Below, piece after piece: positions 45,825-53,302 of a DNA stretch of 64,000 nucleotides. The DNA lies in the NCBI GenBank assembly GCA_011390345.1, contig JAABSP010000025.1, positions 1 to 64,000 of the forward strand, written 5' to 3'. Source of the stretch: Desulfobacteraceae bacterium (lineage in GTDB: Bacteria; Desulfobacterota; Desulfobacteria; Desulfobacterales; JAABSP01). Under the pieces are notes generated by a model. The model was given only the letters and a program-made list of their open reading frames with translations, was not told where the DNA came from and did no database searches. Position 1 is the first letter of the stretch, and every line of letters starts with the position of its first letter. The position numbers and the translations under genes are program-made.

Positions 45825-46436
45825 ATGATCGATACCATTGCCGCCCTGGCCAACAGGATGCAGCCCCACGACCTTATATACGACCCTCTGTTGGAAGAAC
45901 TCGGCAGCCTCTTTTCCCGGATGGATGGGGGGTATGATGATGCGGCCCGGCAAGCCGGTTTTCACTGCAGCGGGTGCGATAAGAACTGCTGCCGCAGCCT
46001 CTTCTATCATTATACGATGGTGGAATATCTCTATCTGCTGAAAGGTTTTTCAAAACTCCCAACCGAAGCGCAGAAGCGGATCATGGCGCGGGTGAAATCT
46101 CCCGAAAATGAAACGGACCGGCGGCCCCTCTGTCCGGCCAATGAAAAGGAGCGCTGCCTGCTCTATCCGTACCGGCCTATGATCTGCAGGCTCCACGGCA
46201 TACCCCATTTCCTGTCCCGACCCGACGGAACCCGGGTCGAAGGGCCGGGATGTGACGCCTATTACAGAAGCACCACAGGCGAGAATAGACCTCTGCTGGA
46301 CCGAACCCCTTTCTACCGGGAGATGGCGGCCCTGGAAGCCCTAATCAGAGAGAAGACCGGCTTCAGCGGAAAAATCAAAATGACCGTCGCGGAGATGCTC
46401 GCGGCGCACAACAGCGATCATAACCGTATTCTATGA
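45825..46436 (+). CDS. YkgJ-family cysteine-cluster protein A
   Basis: A 203-aa soluble protein with the YkgJ/UPF0153 pattern: CSGCDKNCC at about residues 47-55, then CPANEKERCLLYPYRPMICR and a final Cys in GPGCDAYY. The cysteines probably bind an iron-sulfur cluster or zinc; the function of the family is not established. It lies between dgt and a second YkgJ gene, with its stop overlapping the next ATG, so all three are co-transcribed. Confidence 0.85.
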   Translation: MIDTIAALANRMQPHDLIYDPLLEELGSLFSRMDGGYDDAARQAGFHCSGCDKNCCRSLFYHYTMVEYLYLLKGFSKLPTEAQKRIMARVKSPENETDRRPLCPANEKERCLLYPYRPMICRLHGIPHFLSRPDGTRVEGPGCDAYYRSTTGENRPLLDRTPFYREMAALEALIREKTGFSGKIKMTVAEMLAAHNSDHNRIL

Positions 46437-47224
46437 AGTATATCGAAAATATCGAAGCGATAGATCAACTGCCGGGCCGGCGGATCGAGCGGGGCGACAC
46501 CTTCCGGTTCCGGTGCCATCCGGATGTGGGCTGTTTCAACCAGTGCTGCCGGAACCTCAACCTCTTTTTGTACCCTTATGATCTGATCCGGCTGAAAAAG
46601 CGGCTGGAGATCTCCTCGGACCGGTTCCTGGAGGAGTATGTGGATGTGGTCCTGCGGGACGGAAATTTTTTCCCCGAGGTGCTGCTCCGAATGGCCGACA
46701 ATGACGCGGCCACCTGTCCCTTTCTCACCGATGCCGGGTGCAGGGTCTATCCGGACCGGCCCGGAACCTGCCGCTCCTATCCGGTGGAGCACGGGGTCCG
46801 GTTCGATGCGGCGTCCAAAAAGACCGAACTGGTTCACTTCTTCCGGCCCCCGGAGACCTGCCTCGGCGCGAATGAAGATCAGGAGTTGACCATCGATGAC
46901 TGGCTTGCGGATCAGGAGGCAAAGGATTATCACCGTATGACCCTGCGCTGGGCCGAGGTGAGATCGCTCTTTGCAGCAGATCCCTGGGGCGCGGAAGGGC
47001 CCAACGGCCCCCGGGCCAAGATGGCCTTTATGGCGGCTTACAACATCGATGCGTTCCGGGAGTTCGTCTATAAAAGCTCTTTTACCAAGCGGTATCGGGT
47101 GAAGCCGGAGGTATTGAAGCGGGCGCGCCTTAATGACGAGGCGCTGTTGAAGCTCGGATTTGAGTGGATCGAATTCTTCATCTGGGGAAAAAAGCCGGCC
47201 TCATTCAAGCCGAAAGGCAAATAG
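46433..47224 (+). CDS. YkgJ-family cysteine-cluster protein B
   Basis: A 263-aa protein with the cysteine pattern CHPDVGCFNQCCRNLN, followed by LYPYDLIRLKKRL, CPFLTDAGCRVYPDRPGTCRSYP and a late Cys in PPETCLGA. It is a paralogue of the gene at 48076, which shares the FNxCCRxLN and YDLIRLK/YDVLRLK blocks. The C-terminal ~90 residues are unique and basic. Starts ATG 46433 (ATGA overlap). Converges with the SDR gene with a 6-base gap, so no terminator separates them. Confidence 0.86.
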   Translation: MKYIENIEAIDQLPGRRIERGDTFRFRCHPDVGCFNQCCRNLNLFLYPYDLIRLKKRLEISSDRFLEEYVDVVLRDGNFFPEVLLRMADNDAATCPFLTDAGCRVYPDRPGTCRSYPVEHGVRFDAASKKTELVHFFRPPETCLGANEDQELTIDDWLADQEAKDYHRMTLRWAEVRSLFAADPWGAEGPNGPRAKMAFMAAYNIDAFREFVYKSSFTKRYRVKPEVLKRARLNDEALLKLGFEWIEFFIWGKKPASFKPKGK

Positions 47225-47230
47225 AAGGAT

Positions 47231-48079
47231 TTACAATACCCCTGGCGGCATGGGGTTCGTCCGCTCTCCCCCAAGCACATACCCGCCGTCGATCCGCATC
47301 ACGGTTCCGGTCATGAAGGGCGCATCGGAAATCAGGAAGCGGACCGCCCGGACCACATCATCGATCTTTCCGAACCGATCCATCAGGGTATGCTCCCGAA
47401 GCGCATCCTTTTGCGCATCCGTCAGCAGCCCCCAGCCCCGGGTTCCCTCCCCGTGCCGGGTCTCGAAGATGCCGAGCATGATCTCATTGACCCGGACTTG
47501 GGGGGCCCCCATACGTGCCCAAGTCTCGGTGAGCAGAGAAATCCCCCGATTGGCCGCAGCATAGCCCTCGTTGAAGATGAGCTGCGCAGGCCCGGACCGG
47601 CCCACCATCCCCGCAATGGAGGAGAAATTGACCACCACACCGTCTCCGGATCCCTTCAGGTGGGGCAGGGCCGCTTCAAAAACCCATTGTTTGGCGCGCA
47701 GGGTCGTGGCCATCTCCAGATCCCACTGCTCCGGCACATAGGGCCCATGAACCACGGGCCATCCGCCCCGCTCGATATTGTTGATAAGGATATCGAGCCC
47801 CCCGAGCCGATCCGCAGAGGCTTCCACCATTGAAAAGATCTCATCCGGCTCCAGAAGATTGGCCCTTAAAAGATGGTGCTCCGCGCCCGTATCGGCAAAA
47901 TCCTGCCGCATTCGGGGAAGTTCCTCCTCCCAGTCATAATAGGTGGCCGCAACCCGGGCCCCTCGGCTGGCCAGATCCAGCCCGATCCCTTTGCCGATCC
48001 CCTTGACCGCCCCCAGCACCAGCGCCCGCTTCCCCTGAAGCGCACTCTCCCATCCCTGCGCCCGCCTCCCCGGATTCAT
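47231..48079 (-). CDS. SDR-family protein with altered catalytic residues
   Basis: A 282-aa Rossmann-fold protein. LGAVKGIGKGIGLDLA keeps the GxxxGxG nucleotide loop, although the usual Thr is Leu. NNIERGG and NFSSIAG match the family's central strands. The active site departs from the rule: the usual Y-x3-K is GYAAANRG, so Lys is Asn, and the Ser-to-Tyr spacing is about seven residues longer than normal. It may be a divergent reductase or a catalytically reduced member. ATG 48079 has a GGAGCGG site. It overlaps the YkgJ gene C stop by four bases, so they form an operon. Confidence 0.8.
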   Translation of the reverse strand: MNPGRRAQGWESALQGKRALVLGAVKGIGKGIGLDLASRGARVAATYYDWEEELPRMRQDFADTGAEHHLLRANLLEPDEIFSMVEASADRLGGLDILINNIERGGWPVVHGPYVPEQWDLEMATTLRAKQWVFEAALPHLKGSGDGVVVNFSSIAGMVGRSGPAQLIFNEGYAAANRGISLLTETWARMGAPQVRVNEIMLGIFETRHGEGTRGWGLLTDAQKDALREHTLMDRFGKIDDVVRAVRFLISDAPFMTGTVMRIDGGYVLGGERTNPMPPGVL

Positions 48080-48837
48080 CGCACCGCTCCGGCTTTTTTA
48101 ACCATCTTTTCCGTCCTTTGAAAAAGCCCGGTCGGCATCCATTCCAGAACCGCTTTCAAAAAAACCGTATCATCACATTCTATGGCATTTCTAACGGCCG
48201 AATCAACGTCAAACTCCTTTTCTCCCCCATTTTCCCGGAGCCGGGCTCTGAAGGCGTCGATATCATAACAGGCCGAATAGAAAAGCCGGCCGGCCCCCAT
48301 CAGCAAAGGGCCGGGATCCAGCCGGTTCCTGGCCGCGATAACCCCCATGAGCAGATCGTTTATTTCATTGTAGGGGCCGATCCCCTGGGATTCGATCCAT
48401 CCCTCCGGGGTCTGCATCCGCTCCTCCGCAAAGCCGAAGCAGTGGGCCTCCCGCATAAGAAAATACCGCTCGGTCATGCGCCCCGTGGCCCGGTCACGGG
48501 AGAGAAGGCGGACCAGGGGATAGGTCCGGCAGGAGGCGGGCCGATCCTCATAGACCCGACATCCCTCCCGAGTCACAAAAGGGCATTTACGCTCGGGTCC
48601 CGGGGCCGGTTCCAGCGTAACCACCGGAAGGCCGGTTTCAGGGCCCAGATGCTGGCGGGTATATGCGGCCAGAAACTCTCCCGAGTCCATCCCGAGGCCC
48701 CTTTTCAGCCGTAGAACATCGTAGGGAGTGAGGGACTGGTTCAGGTCCCGGCAGCACTCGTTGAAACATCGAACCCGCTGGGAACAGGCGAATCGAAAGT
48801 GTTGGCCCGGCTCTACGGGAATTATCTCGTTTTCCAT
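48076..48837 (-). CDS. YkgJ-family cysteine-cluster protein C
   Basis: A 253-aa paralogue of protein B: CSQRVRCFNECCRDLN, TPYDVLRLKRGL, CPFVTREGCRVYEDRPASCRTYP and a late Cys in EAHCFGF. A family-specific insert (HLGPETGLPVVTLEPAPGPE) separates the clusters. It is transcribed away from the APS reductase promoter. Being co-transcribed with the SDR suggests a shared redox or metal task, but nothing proves it. The ribosome site before ATG 48837 is weak. Confidence 0.86.
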   Translation of the reverse strand: MENEIIPVEPGQHFRFACSQRVRCFNECCRDLNQSLTPYDVLRLKRGLGMDSGEFLAAYTRQHLGPETGLPVVTLEPAPGPERKCPFVTREGCRVYEDRPASCRTYPLVRLLSRDRATGRMTERYFLMREAHCFGFAEERMQTPEGWIESQGIGPYNEINDLLMGVIAARNRLDPGPLLMGAGRLFYSACYDIDAFRARLRENGGEKEFDVDSAVRNAIECDDTVFLKAVLEWMPTGLFQRTEKMVKKAGAVR

Positions 48838-49250
48838 AAATTTTTTTCAATTCCCTTCTTGATTTGTGCGTCGTTTTCATATAAAAGTTCTTCTCTTGGG
48901 AGCATGTATCAGAATCCGGCGGAACACGCAAGTCGGGTTCCGGAGGCCCCTCCCCGTATCAATAGCGCGCAATAGCGCGAGGGCGTACGAAAAGTCTTGA
49001 CAAACCGAAAAAATAAATGTTATACGTCCTCTCTGTTTGCATTAGGTTCATATGATTGAATTTTATGGATATCCAAAACTGAACCGCCTTCAGAGACTGA
49101 AGAAGGCATTATTTGCAGATCCTTATCAGATCCATCGGCCCGAAAGGCCGGTCACAGTCACGAAGGGAGGTGCAAAAGCGGTTAAGCATAACAGTCAAAG
49201 TGAACAGTGTTGTAAACGGTAAACAACAATTTAGCTAGGAGGTATTGTAA
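48838..49250. other. 413-base control region upstream of aprBA
   Basis: Contains the apr promoter at 48997-49025 and a ~220-base 5' leader. The leader can form two small stems: GCCTTCAG-AGA-CTGAAG near 49085-49105 and CGGCC-CGAAA-GGCCG at about 49136-49151. An extra GGGAGG near 49163 lies upstream of the true AGGAGG site of aprB. No small gene with a properly spaced ribosome site is convincing. The left part (48838-48990) is non-coding and contains a repeated AATAGCGCG. Confidence 0.55.
48997..49025 (+). promoter_or_regulatory. Consensus sigma-70 promoter of the aprBA operon
   Basis: TTGACA (48997-49002) and TTATAC (49020-49025) are separated by 17 bases rich in A. Transcription would start near 49032. 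A consensus -35 box fits the very high expression expected of APS reductase. Confidence 0.8.
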
Positions 49251-49688
49251 ATGCCAAGTTTTGTAATCGATGAGAAGTGCGACGGGTGTAAAGGCGGCGA
49301 CAAGACCGCATGTATGTACATCTGCCCCAACGACCTGATGGTGCTGGACCCGAACACGATGAAGGCCTACAACCAGGAGCCGGATCAGTGCTGGGAGTGC
49401 TTCTCCTGCGTCAAGATCTGCCCGACCCAGGCCATCGAGGTCCGCGGCTATGCCGACTTCGTGCCGCTGGGAAGCTCCATCATGCCCATGATGGGTACCG
49501 AAGATGTGATGTGGACCTGTAAGTTCAGAAACGGTACCATCAAGCGCTTCAAGTTCCCCATCCGGACCACCGCAGAAGGTGCTGCAAACGCCTATTCCGA
49601 GCTTAAGGGCAAGGATCTGGACAGCGAGTTTCTGGCCACCGAGGAGTCCGAAGGCTATAAGATGCCCAAACCCCAGGCGACCGCCTAA
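49251..49688 (+). CDS. aprB: Adenylylsulfate reductase beta subunit
   Basis: A 145-aa iron-sulfur subunit of dissimilatory APS reductase, cytoplasmic. CDGCKGGDKTACMYICPNDL and CWECFSCVKICPTQ provide the eight cysteines for two [4Fe-4S] clusters that carry electrons to the FAD of AprA. The C-terminal tail wraps the alpha subunit in known structures. Strong AGGAGG site 8 bases before the ATG. Codon use is strongly biased, as in highly expressed genes. Confidence 0.97.
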   Translation: MPSFVIDEKCDGCKGGDKTACMYICPNDLMVLDPNTMKAYNQEPDQCWECFSCVKICPTQAIEVRGYADFVPLGSSIMPMMGTEDVMWTCKFRNGTIKRFKFPIRTTAEGAANAYSELKGKDLDSEFLATEESEGYKMPKPQATA

Positions 49689-49809
49689 GTGTTTTGAATC
49701 CTTAACTTTTTAAGGATTACGGCAGGACAGTGATCTGTTACAAGTGATTAACCTCGCCGGATTCGAATGGCCAATTCGATCTGGCGTCATCTCCTAAGGA
49801 GGTTGTTAA

Positions 49810-51786
49810 ATGGCAATTCCGAACAAACCGAAGGGCGAACTCAAGGCGGTACGGGATCCTGAAGTCGAGGAGCGCGAAGTTGATATTCTTATCGTAGGCG
49901 GCGGTATGGCGGCCTGCGGCTCGGCCTTTGAGATCAAAAAATGGATGAGCGACGACCAGAGCGTCCTTCTCGTGGACAAGGCAGCGATGGAGCGTTCCGG
50001 TGCTGTGGCACAGGGCCTTTCCGCAATCAATACATACATCGGCGACAACACCCCTGACGACTACGTCCGGATGGTCAGAAACGACCTGATGGGCATCGTT
50101 CGTGAGGACCTGATCTTCGACCTCGGCTGCCATGTGGACGATTCTGTCCATCTGTTCGAGGAGTGGGGACTGCCGGTATGGAAGAAGACCGATGATGGGA
50201 AGAACCTGGACGGAAAGAAGGGCCTGAAACAGGGAACCCTGAAAGGCGGCGCCACCCCGGTCCGCACCGGAAAATGGCAGATCATGATCAACGGCGAGTC
50301 CTACAAGCGGATCGTGGCCGAGGCCGCGAAGAAGGCCATCGGAGAGGACAACATCCTCGAGCGGGTCTTCATCGTCGAGCTGCTGCTGGACGCCAATCAG
50401 GACAACCGGATCGCGGGCGCGGTCGGCTTCTCCGTGCGTGAGAACAAAGTCTACATCATCAAATGTAAGGCCATGATGGTTGCCTGCGGCGGCGCGGTCA
50501 ACATCTATCAGCCCCGTTCGGTCGGCGAGGGCAAGGGTCGTGCATGGTATCCGGTATGGAACTCCGGCTCCACCTATTATCTGTGCATGAAGGTCGGTGC
50601 GGAACTCTCCATGATGGAAAACCGTTTCACCCCGGCCCGTTTCAAAGATGGTTACGGCCCGGTCGGTGCATGGTTCCTCCTGTTCAAAGCCAAGGCTCTC
50701 AACGGACTGGGCGAGGCATTTGCCGGCTCCGATGCGGCCAAAAAGGAGCTGGAGAACTACGCACCTTACGGAACCGCCGCGATCACCCCGACCTGTCTGC
50801 GGAACCACCTGATGCTGTTCGAGATGAAAGAGGGCCGCGGCCCGATCATCATGGACACCGTGACCGCTCTGGCCGAGATCGGAAAGACCATGGACAAGAA
50901 GGAGCTGAAGCACCTCGAGTCCGAGGCATGGGAAGACTTCCTCGACATGACCTGCGGCCAGGCCAACCTCTGGTGCGCCACCAACACCGAGCCCGAGAAG
51001 AAGAACTCCGAGATCATGCCGACCGAGCCCTACCTGCTGGGCTCCCACTCCGGTTGCTGCGGTCTCTGGACATCCGGCCCCGACTTCGACTGGATTCCGG
51101 ATTCCTACAAGATCAAGTACAACGGCAAGGTCTACAACCGGATGACCACGGTCAACGGTCTCTTCACCTCCGGTGACGGCGTCGGCTGCTCCGGCCACAA
51201 GTTCTCCTCCGGCTCTCACGCCGAGGGTCGTATGGCCGCAAAATCCATGGTCCGTCTTGCAAGAGACGACAAGGATTACAAACCGACCCTGTCCCAGAGC
51301 AAGGAAGAGCTGGTGGAGCTGGTCTACAAGTCTGTCCGGGTCTATCTGGACAACTATAAGTACACCACGGCCGAGGACATCAACCCCAACTACCTGAAGC
51401 CCAACGGGATGATGTACCGGATGATGAAGGCCACCCACGAGTACGGCGCAGGAACATCCACCTACTACATGACCACAAGCAAGAACCTCGAGATCGTCAT
51501 GGATCTTCTCGAGACCATGCGCGAGGACTGCGAGAAGCTGGCTTCCGGCGATCTGCACGAGCTGATGAGAGCATGGGAGATCATCCACAGAATCTGGACA
51601 GTGGAATCCCACCTGCGGCACATCCAGTATCGGAAAGAGACCCGCTATCCGGGCTTCTACTATCAGGCAGATTATCCGAATCAGGATGACGAGAACTGGT
51701 TTGCCTTCACCAACTCGAAGTTTGATCCCAAGGCTGGTACATGGGATGTCTTCAAGAGAGACTACGTCCAGATCATCCCGAGCTGA
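49810..51786 (+). CDS. aprA: Adenylylsulfate reductase alpha subunit
   Basis: A 658-aa FAD subunit that reduces APS to sulfite and AMP (or runs in reverse in sulfur oxidisers). The FAD-binding loop is VGGGMAACGSAFE near residue 28. The succinate-dehydrogenase-like flavoprotein body ends with the helical C-terminus typical of AprA (WHIHRIWT-like MRAWEIIHRIWT). Full length. Preceded by an AAGGAGG site; the 121-base gap from aprB has no terminator, so aprBA is one message. Neighbouring qmoABC supplies electrons. Confidence 0.97.
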   Translation: MAIPNKPKGELKAVRDPEVEEREVDILIVGGGMAACGSAFEIKKWMSDDQSVLLVDKAAMERSGAVAQGLSAINTYIGDNTPDDYVRMVRNDLMGIVREDLIFDLGCHVDDSVHLFEEWGLPVWKKTDDGKNLDGKKGLKQGTLKGGATPVRTGKWQIMINGESYKRIVAEAAKKAIGEDNILERVFIVELLLDANQDNRIAGAVGFSVRENKVYIIKCKAMMVACGGAVNIYQPRSVGEGKGRAWYPVWNSGSTYYLCMKVGAELSMMENRFTPARFKDGYGPVGAWFLLFKAKALNGLGEAFAGSDAAKKELENYAPYGTAAITPTCLRNHLMLFEMKEGRGPIIMDTVTALAEIGKTMDKKELKHLESEAWEDFLDMTCGQANLWCATNTEPEKKNSEIMPTEPYLLGSHSGCCGLWTSGPDFDWIPDSYKIKYNGKVYNRMTTVNGLFTSGDGVGCSGHKFSSGSHAEGRMAAKSMVRLARDDKDYKPTLSQSKEELVELVYKSVRVYLDNYKYTTAEDINPNYLKPNGMMYRMMKATHEYGAGTSTYYMTTSKNLEIVMDLLETMREDCEKLASGDLHELMRAWEIIHRIWTVESHLRHIQYRKETRYPGFYYQADYPNQDDENWFAFTNSKFDPKAGTWDVFKRDYVQIIPS

Positions 51787-51830
51787 TTTGAGCGGGCTGG
51801 TTTAGGGTAGTGAAGTAAACCGATAAAAAG

Positions 51831-51868
51831 CCTCCAGGTGTCACTTTTTCTGATGCCTGGAGGTTTTT
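51831..51868 (+). terminator. Rho-independent terminator after aprA
   Basis: CCTCCAGGTGTCA (51831-51843) pairs with TGATGCCTGGAGG (51851-51863) through 13 base pairs including two G-U wobbles, followed by TTTTT (51864-51868). It separates aprBA from qmoABC. Confidence 0.85.
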
Positions 51869-51900
51869 ATTAAGTGCCTGTACGTTTATTCCCAAGAGAA

Positions 51901-51985
51901 GGTGAGAGGCAAGGGGCCAGCGGCAAAAGAACGAATTCAAAAAATCTTATCGAATGCTTTTGCCCCTCGCCTTTTGCCTCTCACC
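51901..51985. repeat. Imperfect inverted repeat between aprA and qmoA
   Basis: GGTGAGAGGCAAGGGGC at 51901-51917 reappears inverted at 51962-51985, where a 7-base insert splits the match. The 44-base spacer is AT-rich. It lies just upstream of the qmoA ribosome site. It could be a second transcription stop, an RNA structure or a copy of a dispersed palindromic element. Confidence 0.6.
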
Positions 51986-52011
51986 ATTGAATACTATCAA
52001 GGAGGGATAGC

Positions 52012-53289
52012 ATGACAGAATCGACACAAGCCCTCGGAAACGGAACCATTCTCGTTGTCGGAGGGGGCATCAGCGGGTTGACCACGGCCCTGGAAGCAGC
52101 AGAAGTCGGGTACGAGGTTTTCATCGTTGAAAAGAATCCTTACCTGGGCGGAAGGGTAGCACAGCTTAATCAGTATTTCCCCAAGCTATGTCCTCCCACC
52201 TGCGGCCTTGAAATCAATTTCAAGCGCATCAAGAACAATCCCCGTATCCATTTTTTCACACTGGCCGAGGTGGAGAAAGTAAGCGGCTCCCCCGGCAGCT
52301 ATGACGTAACGGTGCGGCTCAACCCCCGGTATGTCAATGAGAACTGCACCTGCTGCGACGAGTGCGCCAAGGCCTGCAAGATGGAGATAACCGACGAGTT
52401 CAATTTAGGGATGAACCGGCAAAAGGGCGCGTACCTGCCCCATGAGATGTCCTTTCCGTCCCGGTATGTGATCTCGCCGCAGATCATCGGAACCGAAGAT
52501 GCCCAGCGGTGCAAGGATGTCTGCAAATACGGCGCGGTCGATCTCGACATGGAGACCAGAAGTATGAACCTGAATGTGGGCGCGATCGTCTGGTCCACCG
52601 GATGGGTCCCCTACGATGCAGGCCGGATCGACAACCTCGGCTTTGGCCGGTACCCGAACATCGTCACCAACATGATGATGGAGCGGATGGCGGCCCCCAA
52701 CGGCCCAACCGAAGGCAAAGTCCTGCGGCCCTCGGACGACAAAGCCCCGGAAAGCGTGGCATTTGTCCAGTGCGCCGGCTCCAGAGATGAGAACCACCTC
52801 CCCTACTGCTCCTATATCTGCTGCATGGCCTCGTTGAAGCAGGCCACCTATGTGAGGGAGCGGTATCCCGATGCAAAGATCTACATCTTCTATATCGATC
52901 TGCGGGCCCCGGGCCAGAAGTACGAGCAGTTCTACCAGAGGATCAAGGAAGATGAGAATGTCTTCTTCATCAAGGGGAAGGTCGCGGAAGTGAGTGAGGA
53001 CCCGGATTCCAAGGGGATCACCGTTACGGCCGAAAATGCGATGACCGGAGAGAAGATCCACCAGACCGTCGATATGGTCGTTTTGGCCACCGGCATGCAG
53101 CCGAGTGCGGCCACGGCCAAGCTCCCCGCGGATCTGACGTACAATGCAGACGGCTTTATCGTCAACGACTTCAAGAAGGGTGGAATGTTTGGCGCGGGAT
53201 GTGCCAACCGGCCGGCCGACGTCATGTCTTCCAACCAGAATGCGACCGGTATGGCCTTAAAAGCGATTCAAACCCTTGTGAAGCGCTAG
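52012..53289 (+). CDS. qmoA: Quinone-interacting membrane-bound oxidoreductase subunit A
   Basis: A 425-aa HdrA-like flavoprotein of the Qmo complex, on the cytoplasmic face. GGGISGLTTALEAAE binds FAD, and CPPTCGLEINFKRI, NCTCCDECAKACKME and the later CAGSRDENHLPYCSYICC are the family's Cys motifs. Qmo passes electrons from menaquinol, possibly by flavin-based confurcation, to APS reductase. An AAGGAGGG site precedes ATG 52012. qmoB starts 13 bases after its stop. Confidence 0.97.
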   Translation: MTESTQALGNGTILVVGGGISGLTTALEAAEVGYEVFIVEKNPYLGGRVAQLNQYFPKLCPPTCGLEINFKRIKNNPRIHFFTLAEVEKVSGSPGSYDVTVRLNPRYVNENCTCCDECAKACKMEITDEFNLGMNRQKGAYLPHEMSFPSRYVISPQIIGTEDAQRCKDVCKYGAVDLDMETRSMNLNVGAIVWSTGWVPYDAGRIDNLGFGRYPNIVTNMMMERMAAPNGPTEGKVLRPSDDKAPESVAFVQCAGSRDENHLPYCSYICCMASLKQATYVRERYPDAKIYIFYIDLRAPGQKYEQFYQRIKEDENVFFIKGKVAEVSEDPDSKGITVTAENAMTGEKIHQTVDMVVLATGMQPSAATAKLPADLTYNADGFIVNDFKKGGMFGAGCANRPADVMSSNQNATGMALKAIQTLVKR

Positions 53290-53302
53290 GAGGTTTTATC
53301 TA

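Noticed and set aside
49738..51621. 627-aa minus-strand frame opposite aprA
   Set aside because: Same cause as above; aprA is certain on the plus strand and the antisense sequence shows no family motif.
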